Shown here one piece after another: positions 1 to 7,486 of a stretch of 64,000 nt of DNA. The stretch comes from Methylobacterium sp. CB376. Lineage in GTDB: Bacteria > Pseudomonadota > Alphaproteobacteria > Rhizobiales > Beijerinckiaceae. The notes beneath the pieces are model-generated. The model was not told the origin of the DNA, did not search any database, and saw only the letters and a program-made list of their open reading frames with translations. The number at the start of each line of letters is the position of its first letter. Positions within the stretch are counted from its first letter, which is position 1. The stretch lies in contig NZ_CP121648.1 in NCBI RefSeq assembly GCF_029714205.1, positions 5,405,001 through 5,469,000 on the forward strand. Reading direction: 5' to 3'. A program made the translations under genes and the position numbers.

Positions 1-1
1 G

Positions 2-1546
2 GTGCAGATCGCCGTCGCCACGCTGATGGGCCTCGCCCTGGCCCTCGGCTTCGGCTGGAGCGCGGGCGCCGGGATCGTCTTCGGGCTCGCGCTCTCGGTC
101 GCCTCCACCGTGGTGCTGCTGCGGGCGCTGGAGGAGCGCGGCCTGCTCGACAGCGACAAGGGCCGGATCGCGGTGGGCTGGCTCATCGTCGAGGATCTGG
201 CGATGGTCCTCGCCCTGGTGCTGCTCCCGGCGCTGGCGGGTCCCCTCGGCGGCGAGGGGGCGGGCGCCGCGCACGCGGCCGGCGGGCCGCTCTGGCTGAC
301 CCTCGGCCTGACCCTGGCCAAGGTCGCGGCCTTCGCCGGGCTGATGCTCGTCGGCGGGCGGCGCCTCGTGCCCTGGCTCCTCGACCAGGCGGCCCGGACC
401 GGGTCGCGGGAACTCTTCACCCTCGCCGTGCTGGCCCTCGCCCTCGGCATCGCCTTCGGCTCGGCGGAGCTGTTCGGCGTCTCCTTCGCGCTCGGCGCCT
501 TCTTCGCCGGGATGGTGCTCGCCGAATCCGACCTGAGCCACCAGGCCGCCGCGAATTCGCTGCCGCTCCAGGACGCCTTCGCGGTCCTGTTCTTCGTCTC
601 GGTCGGGATGCTGTTCGATCCCGGCATCCTGCTGGCGCAGCCCCTCGCGGTGCTCGCCGTGCTCGCCATCATCCTGATCGGCAAGTCCATCGCCGCGGTC
701 GCGATCGTGCTGGCCTTCCGCCACCCGCTCGCCACCGCGCTCACCATCGCGGCGAGCCTCGCGCAGATCGGCGAGTTCTCCTTCATCCTGGTGGGGCTCG
801 GCATCGGGCTGAAGCTGCTGCCGCTCGAGGGGCGCGACCTGATCCTGGCCGGCGCGCTGCTGTCCATCACCCTCAATCCGCTGTTCTTCGCCGGGATCGG
901 GCGCTTGGTGGCGCTCCTCGACACCCGGCCCGGCCTCGCTGCCCGCTTCGAGCGGCGCGGCGCCGGGCCGCTGCCGCAGGTGAGCGGTGCGCGCGGGCGG
1001 CGGGCGGGCCACGCGGTCGTGGTCGGGTTCGGACGGGTCGGCAGCAGCATCGGCCGCGCCCTCGACGCCTGGGACCTGCCCTACGTGGTGGTCGAGCGCG
1101 ATCGCCGCCGGGTCGAGGAATTGCGCAAGGCCGGGCGCGAGACGGTGTTCGGCGACGCGGCGGCGCCCGGCATCCTGGAGGCCGCCGGGATCGGGCGCGC
1201 CCGGCTCCTCGTCGTGGCGAGCCCCGACGCGCATCAGGCCCGCCACCTCATCGCCATCGCCCGGGAGGCGAATCCCGGCATCGACACGCTGGTGCGCACC
1301 CACAGCGACGCCGAGCGCCGGCACCTGGAGGCGGAGGGGGTCGGGCTCGTCCTGATGCCCGAGCGCGAGCTCGGTTTCGGCATGACCCTCTACGCCCTGC
1401 GCAGCCTCGGCATCAGCGAGGGCGAGGCGCGGGTCTTCGTCGATTCGAGCCGCGCCGAGAGCCGGTCCGACCCGGTCCCGGAGGCCGCCCCCGCCCTCGG
1501 CGCGCCGGAACTGCGCCCGCATCGGGAGGCGCTGGGGGGCGAGTGA
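2..1546 (+). CDS. Kef/YbaL-type K+/H+ antiporter, 5' truncated by window edge
   Basis: Monovalent cation:proton antiporter of the CPA2 (Kef/YbaL) type, in the inner membrane. About 300 visible residues are a run of hydrophobic helices, including the conserved stretch around SLAQIGEFSFILVGLG. A soluble C-terminal RCK/TrkA-N domain follows from about residue 337, with the Rossmann nucleotide motif GFGRVGSSIG and a second strand ending in ERD. Members of this family couple K+ or Na+ efflux to proton uptake and are gated by nucleotide at the RCK domain. The first helices and the true start lie outside the window; the GTG at position 2 is simply the first codon seen. The C-terminal tail after about residue 470 is low-complexity. 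The stop codon falls inside a 15-bp tandem repeat. Family assignment is firm; substrate is not. Confidence 0.9.
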   Translation: MQIAVATLMGLALALGFGWSAGAGIVFGLALSVASTVVLLRALEERGLLDSDKGRIAVGWLIVEDLAMVLALVLLPALAGPLGGEGAGAAHAAGGPLWLTLGLTLAKVAAFAGLMLVGGRRLVPWLLDQAARTGSRELFTLAVLALALGIAFGSAELFGVSFALGAFFAGMVLAESDLSHQAAANSLPLQDAFAVLFFVSVGMLFDPGILLAQPLAVLAVLAIILIGKSIAAVAIVLAFRHPLATALTIAASLAQIGEFSFILVGLGIGLKLLPLEGRDLILAGALLSITLNPLFFAGIGRLVALLDTRPGLAARFERRGAGPLPQVSGARGRRAGHAVVVGFGRVGSSIGRALDAWDLPYVVVERDRRRVEELRKAGRETVFGDAAAPGILEAAGIGRARLLVVASPDAHQARHLIAIAREANPGIDTLVRTHSDAERRHLEAEGVGLVLMPERELGFGMTLYALRSLGISEGEARVFVDSSRAESRSDPVPEAAPALGAPELRPHREALGGE

Positions 1547-1585
1547 TCCGGCGGCGAGTGATCCGGCGGTGAGTGATCCGGCGGC
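1541..1585. repeat. Three tandem 15-bp units spanning the antiporter stop codon
   Basis: Three back-to-back copies of GAGTGATCCGGCGGC (the middle one ends in T) are at 1541-1555, 1556-1570 and 1571-1585. The first copy contains the TGA stop of the antiporter gene. The unit is a multiple of three, so every copy offers the same stop. Confidence 0.85.
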
Positions 1586-1692
1586 GCGCGGACCGGCCCC
1601 GCCGCATTACGGGATGGCAATGCGGCGGTCATCATGGCCAGAGCCGCCACGGCGCATCATCGGCGCGACCTTCGGAAGATGGAGCGCTGCCG

Positions 1693-1956
1693 ATGTCGCA
1701 GATGGATCGTCCGGCCGAGCTGATGATCTGGCACGCGAACCGTGCCGCGCCGCCCGGGGAGGCGCGGATCTACCCGACCCTGGAACAGGCGCTCCTCGCG
1801 GCCGCCGACTGCGCGGGCGACCCCGACGCGCTGCCCTGGATCGTCACCGAGGACGGCGAGATCCTGAGCCCGCACTGGATCGACCAGCACCTCGCCGGGC
1901 GCCGCGACCGGCCCGCCGCCGGCCGGCTGCGCAGCTGGCTCACCCACTGGGCATGA
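1693..1956 (+). CDS. Hypothetical protein, 87 aa
   Basis: Small acidic soluble protein with no transmembrane segment. I chose ATG 1693 because GGAG at 1681-1684 lies eight bases upstream, and because the predicted protein then begins directly with sequence of normal composition; upstream in-frame sequence is Arg-rich and looks untranslated. The middle (residues about 20-65) reads like a compact domain with YPTLEQALLAAADCAGD and WIVTEDGEILSPHWID. This resembles the many short uncharacterised proteins of Methylobacteriaceae, but I do not recognise a named family. It stands alone, between the antiporter gene and another small gene. Confidence 0.6.
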   Translation: MSQMDRPAELMIWHANRAAPPGEARIYPTLEQALLAAADCAGDPDALPWIVTEDGEILSPHWIDQHLAGRRDRPAAGRLRSWLTHWA

Positions 1957-2045
1957 CGCCGCAGCGGCCGGCGCCGCCGTGAAATCGCCGAAAGACGCTG
2001 GCAAGAAGGGCTCCCGTTCGACGCCCTCCGTGGTAAACTGTCTTC

Positions 2046-2252
2046 ATGTCGAGCCTGCGCAAGTCCGTCCCACCGCGTCGCGACCCGGTCGCGACGACCT
2101 ACGGCTACGGCGTGCTGCGCGGGCGGCCGCCGCGGCCCGGCAACGACAACCGGCGCGCGGCGCGCCGCCGGTCGGTGCCCCTGCTGCTCGGGGCGTGGTT
2201 CATGATCCTGGCATCGATCACGGCCCTGTTCTGGCGCTCGGCCGGACTCTGA
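2046..2252 (+). CDS. Small single-pass membrane protein, 68 aa
   Basis: The first 45 residues are very basic (many Arg, with GNDNRRAARRR). One hydrophobic segment follows, LLLGAWFMILASITALFW, ending a few residues before the stop. The charge distribution predicts an inner-membrane anchor with the basic tail in the cytoplasm. There is no clear ribosome site beyond a purine-poor leader, so the start is uncertain. Function unknown; alphaproteobacteria carry many such one-helix proteins. It is the last chromosomal gene before the integrative element. Confidence 0.5.
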   Translation: MSSLRKSVPPRRDPVATTYGYGVLRGRPPRPGNDNRRAARRRSVPLLLGAWFMILASITALFWRSAGL

Positions 2253-2819
2253 CCGGCCGGCCGATCCCGGCCGGGCCATAGGGTTAAGGCATCCGCGGGC
2301 GAGCGCCGAGTCCGTCAAGCATGGCGCGCGTCGCGTGTGGATGACGGGGCCGCCGGGACGGGGCGCCGCCGCGGAGGGGCGGTCACCCGGCACACTCGCC
2401 GCCATGCAGGCCGAGTCATTTCGGCCGAGTCACGTCGGCCGAGGCGCGCAGGCCAGGTCGTGAAACCCGGGATCGTGAGCATCACTCAGGCCGTGCGGCG
2501 GCGAGCGGGAGGACCCGGCGCGCACCAGGGCCTCGGCGACGAGGCCGCGCGGATGATCGCCCTGCGGCGGCGCTTCCTTCCCGCCGTCCAGGCGCTGGGT
2601 GCCGCCGGCCCGGCGCTGTCTCGCTGATCCGGACCTCGCGCGGCACCGTTCGGGCCGGTCATCGAGTCAGCCAGCCGATGTCGGCCTTGCCGGATGGCGA
2701 GGCTGAACCGCTCGATCGAGAACCGCATGGCGCCCGGGCGGCATGCGCGCGGTGCGGGCCCGACACCGGACCGCCGCGCTGACGGCGGCTCGGACCATCC
2801 TGCGGGCCAGGGGGTGGAT
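2253..2819. other. Intergenic region left of the integrative element
   Basis: About 570 bases of GC-rich sequence with no well-supported gene. A 55-codon reading frame from GTG 2460 to 2627 has an amphipathic, Arg/Ala-rich translation and might be a short gene, but it lacks a convincing ribosome site. I see no RNA gene. Confidence 0.4.
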
Positions 2820-2835
2820 TGGTGCCGGCGGAGGG
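2820..2835 (+). repeat. Left attachment site (16-bp copy of tRNA-Thr 3' end)
   Basis: TGGTGCCGGCGGAGGG here is identical to 11177-11192, where the same bases are the CCA, discriminator, acceptor strand and start of the T stem of tRNA-Thr. Flanking bases differ, so the identity is limited to these 16 bp. This is the expected footprint of a tyrosine recombinase that integrates into a tRNA 3' end. Confidence 0.9.
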
Positions 2836-2905
2836 CACTTAGGCACCGAACTAGGCGCGCTAACCATTTGATCTTATTGGAAACGATGCGCTTGGTGCAA
2901 GGGCT

Positions 2906-2926
2906 GGTATCACCCCGCGTATCACC
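2906..2926 (+). promoter_or_regulatory. Left copy of a 21-bp end-proximal repeat (possible integrase arm site)
   Basis: This 21-bp stretch contains CACCCCGCGTATCACC. It matches 11097-11117, next to the integrase start, at 19 of 21 positions and in the same orientation. Both copies sit within about 100 bp of the element ends. That is the layout of arm-type sites bound by the N-terminal domain of tyrosine integrases. The binding role is inferred. Confidence 0.5.
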
Positions 2927-3021
2927 TCTGACGGCTGTGGATAGCGCGGTGCCCGCACACCATAAGGTTCTCATTTCGTTCCCTCCATGCAATGATGCGC
3001 TCGGGGAGCGTGGAGGCTACT

Positions 3022-3321
3022 ATGCTCAAGATCACCGGTCTTGATGAAATGTCCCGTACCTTGGAGCAGGCGCAGCGGGCGTTTGCAGACCTGGACGGCG
3101 AACTTGGCACAGTGCGCTTCGACCCCAACGACCCGGCAAGCATTGAGGCAGCCATTCAACATGCGCACGCTCTAATTGATGGGAAGCTGGGCGACTATGT
3201 CAGCAACCCTTTGGTAGCTCCGATGATTGAGGCTTCTAAGGAGCGGTTCCGGGAAGCCATCATTGAACGAGCGGCAGCCGCGCGCCTCAAGGGTGATAGC
3301 GAAGATGAGCAGCAAAACTGA
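3022..3321 (+). CDS. Small hypothetical partner of the TIR protein, 99 aa
   Basis: Soluble, acidic and mostly alpha-helical by composition, starting MLKITGLDEMSRTLEQAQRA. ATG 3022 is preferred over the in-frame ATG 2992 because GGAGG at 3012-3016 lies five bases upstream. Its last 17 bases overlap the start of the TIR gene, so the two are almost certainly co-translated. The N-terminal half looks like a short amphipathic helix, followed by a segment with LDGELGTVRFDPNDPASIEAAI. I know no assigned function for this type of protein. The tight overlap suggests a regulator, sensor or inhibitor of the TIR effector. Confidence 0.75.
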   Translation: MLKITGLDEMSRTLEQAQRAFADLDGELGTVRFDPNDPASIEAAIQHAHALIDGKLGDYVSNPLVAPMIEASKERFREAIIERAAAARLKGDSEDEQQN

Positions 3322-4210
3322 CGTTTTCACTCAAATCAACAACGCTGTCCTAGACCTACAAGGTGCGCACCTTCAGGGTTTTGAGCGTCCTCTGAAGACT
3401 CTTGCACGACTCCTGCAAAGCCCCGATCTTCAGGACATAAACCGTGAGTTGACTTCAGGTGTGGATTATGAGGGCTTCATCGCCGCAAGCGAGGCCACTA
3501 TTGGCGGCATGGTCGGTAGCGGCAACTTGGTTTGGCCGGAGGACCAAAAGCAGACTCTCGGATTGACGCTAATTTTAATTGAGAAGCTGGCGGCCGAACC
3601 CGGTCATGCGTTGAATTTTGCCCATAACTTCTTCTATTCCGGGAACAAGCTTATTGCGGGTCTGCATTCCCTTGTCGGGCAAGTGCTGATTCCATTTGCT
3701 CGCGATTACAAAGCATATGTGTTGAGCAGGGGCGATGTGCAGCCACGACTTGTTCAAGCTGCATCTAACAAGGTGTTCATTGTTCACGGTCATGACGATG
3801 CGGCCCTTCAAGGATTGGCGCGATTCATCGAGAAGCTTGGCCTTGAAGCCATTGTGTTGAAGGAGCAGCCCGACCAAGGCCGAACCATCATCGAAAAGTT
3901 CGAGCAATCTGCCACCGATGTTGGATATGCTGTGGTGTTGCTGACTCCGGACGATATGGGGGGCGCCAAGACCACGGAAGAACAGGACACGCGCGCTAGG
4001 CAGAACGTCATCTTCGAGCTGGGCTACTTCGCTGGCAGGCTGGGTCGTGGACGAGTTTGCCTGCTGAAGAAGGGTCGTATCGAGATACCATCGGACTTGT
4101 TTGGCGTCATCTACACTGAAATGGACCCTTCAGACGGATGGAAGGCGCGACTGGTGGGTGAACTCAAGGCCGCAAAGCTAGACTTTGACGCTAACTCCTT
4201 TTGGCGCTAG
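3305..4210 (+). CDS. TIR-like nucleotide-binding/NAD-processing protein (CAP12/PCTIR-type TIR)
   Basis: The protein has 301 aa. Residues 1-150 are mostly helical with no family I can name. From about residue 155 a TIR-like fold runs to the end: KVFIVHGHDDAALQGL (first strand and loop), GRTIIEKFEQ, then VVLLTPDDMGG, and NVIFELGYF with the likely catalytic glutamate near residue 238. This is the predicted nucleotide-binding TIR-like family (Pfam PF10137), whose members act as NAD-depleting effectors in CBASS and Pycsar antiphage systems and in related stand-alone units. ATG 3305 overlaps the end of the preceding 99-aa gene by 17 bases. No cyclase gene is adjacent, so the trigger is unknown; the N-terminal region or the small partner may sense it. 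The 3' end overlaps the convergent MarR-like gene by four bases. Confidence 0.82.
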   Translation: MSSKTDVFTQINNAVLDLQGAHLQGFERPLKTLARLLQSPDLQDINRELTSGVDYEGFIAASEATIGGMVGSGNLVWPEDQKQTLGLTLILIEKLAAEPGHALNFAHNFFYSGNKLIAGLHSLVGQVLIPFARDYKAYVLSRGDVQPRLVQAASNKVFIVHGHDDAALQGLARFIEKLGLEAIVLKEQPDQGRTIIEKFEQSATDVGYAVVLLTPDDMGGAKTTEEQDTRARQNVIFELGYFAGRLGRGRVCLLKKGRIEIPSDLFGVIYTEMDPSDGWKARLVGELKAAKLDFDANSFWR

Positions 4211-4596
4211 CCGGGGTAGCCTGAGGGACCTAATGCTATCCTGGCGATCTTCGTTGCTAATTCTTCGCCCTTCGCGGTCAGTGTATAACAAACCTGCCTC
4301 AAGCTCTCGGGGCTGACACGACGTTCCAATAGGCCCAAACCCTCAGGCTTGTCCCGTGTCTTCGGCCCTAGGTCTAGCAGCATCCGGGACATGATGGGCT
4401 GAGTGGTCCCGAGCATTGGGGCATAGTCTGTGGGACCAAGGCCGGGCCGATTGGCCACCATCAGGAATCCCATGGCGTAGGTGATAGACATCCTGGGGTT
4501 CATCCCTCGGAAGGTGTCTAGTATCCACAAGGCTCGCATGAGGCCCCGAAGATAGTCGCCATCCTGCGTGAAGTCCGCGGGCGTGTCTTCGTTCAT
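4207..4596 (-). CDS. MarR-like winged-helix regulator, 129 aa
   Basis: A probable transcriptional regulator. An N-terminal helical segment (YLRGLMRALWILDTFRGM) is followed by a winged-helix arrangement: TTQPIMSRMLLDLG as recognition helix and LERRVSPESLRQVCYTLTAKGEELATKI as wing and dimer helix. That is the MarR pattern, with the usual LTAKG motif. The start is well supported by GGAGG a few bases upstream of ATG 4596. It converges on the TIR gene and may control cargo of the element. Another small gene lies upstream in the same direction with an 80-base gap. The assignment rests on motif order by eye. Confidence 0.62.
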   Translation of the reverse strand: MNEDTPADFTQDGDYLRGLMRALWILDTFRGMNPRMSITYAMGFLMVANRPGLGPTDYAPMLGTTQPIMSRMLLDLGPKTRDKPEGLGLLERRVSPESLRQVCYTLTAKGEELATKIARIALGPSGYPG

Positions 4597-4675
4597 ACCA
4601 CCTCCGATTCCATGGTAACCTGCTTGGATACGGATCAGAAAAGAGGCCCGCTAGGGGAGCCTCAAGTCTCTGGCT

Positions 4676-4939
4676 TTAGGCCAGGGTCATTGTATGGAGC
4701 GATTCAGGTATGCCGTTCAGGGCATCCTCTATGTCCTCCAGGGTTGTCAGGATCACAGCTTCACCGGCCCGAACGCCAATGCAAAGGGTGAAAAGCCAGT
4801 CACGGCCGAGTTGAGTGAGCGCCTGTAGGCACACCGATGGTGTCTCGCCAAGGGCGCTAGGCCGCAGTGAGTAGACCACCAGATCAAGTAAGCCAGTCAT
4901 TCTGCCATTCGAGCCCCATTCAGTCGCATCGTTGTGCAA
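4676..4939 (-). CDS. Hypothetical protein, 74-87 aa
   Basis: A small soluble protein of unknown function. The longest frame starts at TTG 4939. A more usual start is ATG 4900 (MTGLLDLVVYSLRPSALGE), giving 74 residues. It has a helical central part and an acidic C-terminal stretch, LTTLEDIEDALNGIPESLHT. It is encoded in the same direction as the MarR-like gene, 80 bases upstream of it, and could share its transcript. Neither start has a strong ribosome site. Confidence 0.45.
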   Translation of the reverse strand: MHNDATEWGSNGRMTGLLDLVVYSLRPSALGETPSVCLQALTQLGRDWLFTLCIGVRAGEAVILTTLEDIEDALNGIPESLHTMTLA

Positions 4940-5491
4940 CCCGGGTTCTATGGCACCATCAACGTACGCTGTCTAGCTTATTTCTTGTTGAAATGCTTGC
5001 ATAGGATGACAACTACCAATCCATGGAAAGTGGCATGATGTGAAATAACCCCTATAGTGCTTTATTTCTGGCTGCTCCTACTGGCCTCCCACAGCCTTCC
5101 ATGCCGCGGAGTCTCGCATGAACCTTCTGCGCCCCGTGTTTCGCCAAAATGACTGCCTAGATGCTTCGGACACCCAAGCTCGATGGGACCCGTTGTTGAC
5201 CGTGAGCCGGCCCCGCAGGACCACAACACACCGCAAGGCCCAACAACAACTTGAGGCTTTACCGAAAATTTGAAGATGGGGTGGTGGGGGTCTCAATCTG
5301 AAAAGCTCTGAGCCTGGGACTCCTAAGCTCTCTGATGGACCACCAACCCCGCTGAGGTGAGCCAGCGTCCACTCACAAGGGCTAATAGTGGCTGTGAGTG
5401 AGCTAAGGGCAGCCTGGGTCATTCACATGGACACGGGCAGACATTCGGGGACATAGGGTAGACATTCGCCCTATGCCCAGCCACGGCCCTC
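4940..5491. other. Element-internal region without a supported gene
   Basis: About 550 bases of mixed composition. A 114-codon minus-strand frame (5078-5422) exists, but its translation is Ser/Arg/Trp-rich without domain-like order, and I do not count it as a gene. AT-richer stretches near 4975-5065 could hold promoters for the flanking minus-strand genes. Confidence 0.4.
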
Positions 5492-5641
5492 CTACAGCCC
5501 AACAATCTGTAAGGCGATGGAGGCTATCATCGTGACACACAGGGACACATAGGCCGCCCCTAAGATGTGGAGCGGGTTCCGTAGCGCGCCTTTGCCCTTG
5601 ATGAGCAGCGCAATGAAGATAATGCAGAAGAGTACGGTCAT
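5492..5641 (-). CDS. Small two-helix membrane protein, 49 aa
   Basis: The translation starts MTVLFCIIFIALLIKGKGAL and has two clear hydrophobic helices separated by a short basic hairpin with KGKG; the second helix is AAYVSLCVTMIASIALQIV. The hairpin layout resembles holin-like or toxin-like small proteins and many phage or island membrane proteins. No strong ribosome site precedes ATG 5641, so expression is uncertain. It lies alone on the minus strand, divergent from the serine recombinase gene. A longer overlapping frame (5403-5651) in another phase has a Cys/His-rich, disordered translation and was rejected in favour of this one. Confidence 0.45.
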   Translation of the reverse strand: MTVLFCIIFIALLIKGKGALRNPLHILGAAYVSLCVTMIASIALQIVGL

Positions 5642-5842
5642 AGATGATCATGCCAGTGTGATCGGGTGAGCGATATAAATGGCACGAATAGCCCGGGGTG
5701 GCAATGGGTGGGAACGCTTAGATCGGCTATATTCATGAAAGATAGTTGCTTCAACCCGGATATATCCCTTGCTGTGCTGAGTCGCTGCCTGTTACACCGA
5801 TAGCAACGAGCGTAGGGCTCAGCGTTACACCAGGGGAGAGCG

Positions 5843-6553
5843 ATGGCTCAGGGGCGGTTTGTGTCGTATCTGCGGGTGTCCACCGAACGCCAGGGGCGCT
5901 CTGGACTTGGCTTGGAGGCACAGCGGGAGGCCGTGTCAGCGTTCCTCAGCGCGGGCCAGGGGGCGTTAGTGGCCGAGGTGGTGGAGGTGGAGTCGGGAGG
6001 GCGCAATGATCGCCCCAAGCTCGCTGAGGCCCTGAGGCTGTGCCGGCTCCACAACGCCACGCTGGTGATAGCGAAGCTCGATAGGCTCTCACGAGACGCC
6101 GCCTTCCTGCTGACCCTTGAGAGCAACCTGAAGCGGATGGGTCTCCGGTTCGTGGCCGCTGACATGCCCGATGCCAACGAACTCACCATCCACATCATGG
6201 CCGTAGTGGCTCAGGCCGAACGCCAGATGATTTCCACGAGGACCAAGGCCGCGCTACAGGCAGCTAAGGCCCGCGGGACGAAGCTCGGGGGAGACCGGGG
6301 GAACATCGGGCAGATTAGAGCAGCAGGGGTGGCCGCCAGCGTGGCCAGGAGGGTCGAGAAGGCCGCTCAGAGGGCGGAGGACCTGGGGCCGCTCGTGGTG
6401 GAGCTACACGCCTCTGGGGCGTCCCTGAGGGCGATAGCGGCCGATCTCAACAGCAAGGGCATTCCGACAACCAAGGGTGGCCTTTGGGGTCCTGTGCAGG
6501 TCGCGCGCGTGCTGGCACGGGTGGCGAGCGTAGGGAGTGCGGCCGGCGCGTGA
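5843..6553 (+). CDS. Serine recombinase (resolvase/invertase family), 236 aa
   Basis: Site-specific recombinase of the small serine type. The N-terminal catalytic domain shows FVSYLRVSTERQ with the nucleophile at Ser13, then AKLDRLSRDAAFLLTLE and the E helix around AQAERQMISTRTKAAL. A C-terminal helix-turn-helix (about residues 185-228) with GASLRAIAADLNSKGIPTTKGG and ARVLAR is the DNA-binding part. Length fits resolvases and invertases, not the large phage integrases. It may resolve multimers or invert a segment of the element; I found no obvious inverted sites nearby. The start at ATG 5843 follows a GGGGAGAG purine run. Confidence 0.88.
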   Translation: MAQGRFVSYLRVSTERQGRSGLGLEAQREAVSAFLSAGQGALVAEVVEVESGGRNDRPKLAEALRLCRLHNATLVIAKLDRLSRDAAFLLTLESNLKRMGLRFVAADMPDANELTIHIMAVVAQAERQMISTRTKAALQAAKARGTKLGGDRGNIGQIRAAGVAASVARRVEKAAQRAEDLGPLVVELHASGASLRAIAADLNSKGIPTTKGGLWGPVQVARVLARVASVGSAAGA

Positions 6554-6829
6554 GGGCACCACAACTCCTACTCTGAGTCCTACTCATGCAGATTTTTTGG
6601 TCTTCCCGGCGTCTCTAACTGCGTGTCTTTGCTCGTATTCCTAATGAACCCTCAGAGGATGTGTAGTCCTCACGCCTCACAAGATCGTTGACTGATGCGA
6701 GTTGCTATCACATAGCTTCTTCGCGCTGACCACGGCTGCACAAGGCGGTCTGGCAGGCATTCGATTAACACGGTCCGAGAACAAGGGGCGGCTTCAGCTT
6801 GCCTCAAGGATCACGCACACGGAGAAACC
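6554..6829. other. Intergenic region of the element
   Basis: About 275 bases with no gene. A short direct repeat (CTCCTACTCTGAGTCCTACTC) sits just after the recombinase stop, and an AT-richer stretch near 6590-6720 may hold the promoter for the two-gene unit that follows. Confidence 0.35.
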
Positions 6830-7483
6830 ATGCCACCACCATCAATATTCGACCTTGTCAGTGGGCGAGAGACTGCCCAGGGGGAGACTCAGACCGGCCC
6901 ACAGGCAACACAGACGCCAATAGACCCACTCGCGAAGCTTGCTCAGTGGCAGTGGAGGCCAGGGCAGCCATTCGACCCGGCAAGCTCAGGGCAGCCGTTC
7001 GGGCCGATGCGGATAGCGATGCTGGACCCTGCCAAGCTCCCGGCTCCGGGAACCGAAGGCTTCACCACGGAGGACCACGCAGCCATCCAGCAGTGGGCTC
7101 GGGGTCGCCTCAGTGACCAGGAAGCCGATGAGGACCAAGAGCAGCAACGCCTAGCCAACGAACAGAGGTTTGCCCAGGCGGACGCTGAGGATGAAGCTCG
7201 GAGAGCCCAGGCGCAGGCTGAGGCTGAGCAGCTTGCCAACGCACCACGAAGCCCAGGATTGGCCGATAGCCCTTCGGCGCTTGCGGGTCTCATGGAGAGT
7301 CAGACAGCCCTTAGGCGCCTGGGAGGGGCCACAGGACGCCCAGGAGGACCGCAGGGAGGCGCGGGAGCCACCGCCCTAGCTCAGCAGGCTCAGAGCAGCC
7401 AAGCCGCCTTGAGGCAGCTAGCGCATACTAGCGGGCTGGTGCGCGGTGTGAGGAAGCCCGGCTATCCAGGAAGTCGGGGCTGA
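6830..7483 (+). CDS. Hypothetical protein, Gln/Ala-rich coiled coil, 217 aa
   Basis: I do not recognise a family. The N-terminal third is Pro/Gln-rich. Residues about 85-140 form a long charged helix (DQEADEDQEQQRLANEQRF and following) typical of a coiled coil. The last 70 residues are Gly/Ala/Gln-rich and basic. A GGAG purine run lies just before ATG 6830. It is followed after three bases by the ParB-like gene, so the two are very likely one operon. Its composition resembles phage scaffold or head-associated proteins, which is only a suggestion. Confidence 0.6.
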   Translation: MPPPSIFDLVSGRETAQGETQTGPQATQTPIDPLAKLAQWQWRPGQPFDPASSGQPFGPMRIAMLDPAKLPAPGTEGFTTEDHAAIQQWARGRLSDQEADEDQEQQRLANEQRFAQADAEDEARRAQAQAEAEQLANAPRSPGLADSPSALAGLMESQTALRRLGGATGRPGGPQGGAGATALAQQAQSSQAALRQLAHTSGLVRGVRKPGYPGSRG

Positions 7484-7486
7484 CAC

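Noticed and set aside
2460..2627. A 55-codon frame left of the island.
   Set aside because: It lacks a clear ribosome site and any recognised motif; mentioned only in the intergenic entry.
5078..5422. A 114-codon minus-strand frame in the island.
   Set aside because: Composition is not protein-like and no ribosome site is visible.
5403..5651. An 82-codon frame overlapping the 49-aa membrane protein.
   Set aside because: Rich in Cys, His and Arg with no helix pattern; the other phase gives two clean membrane helices.
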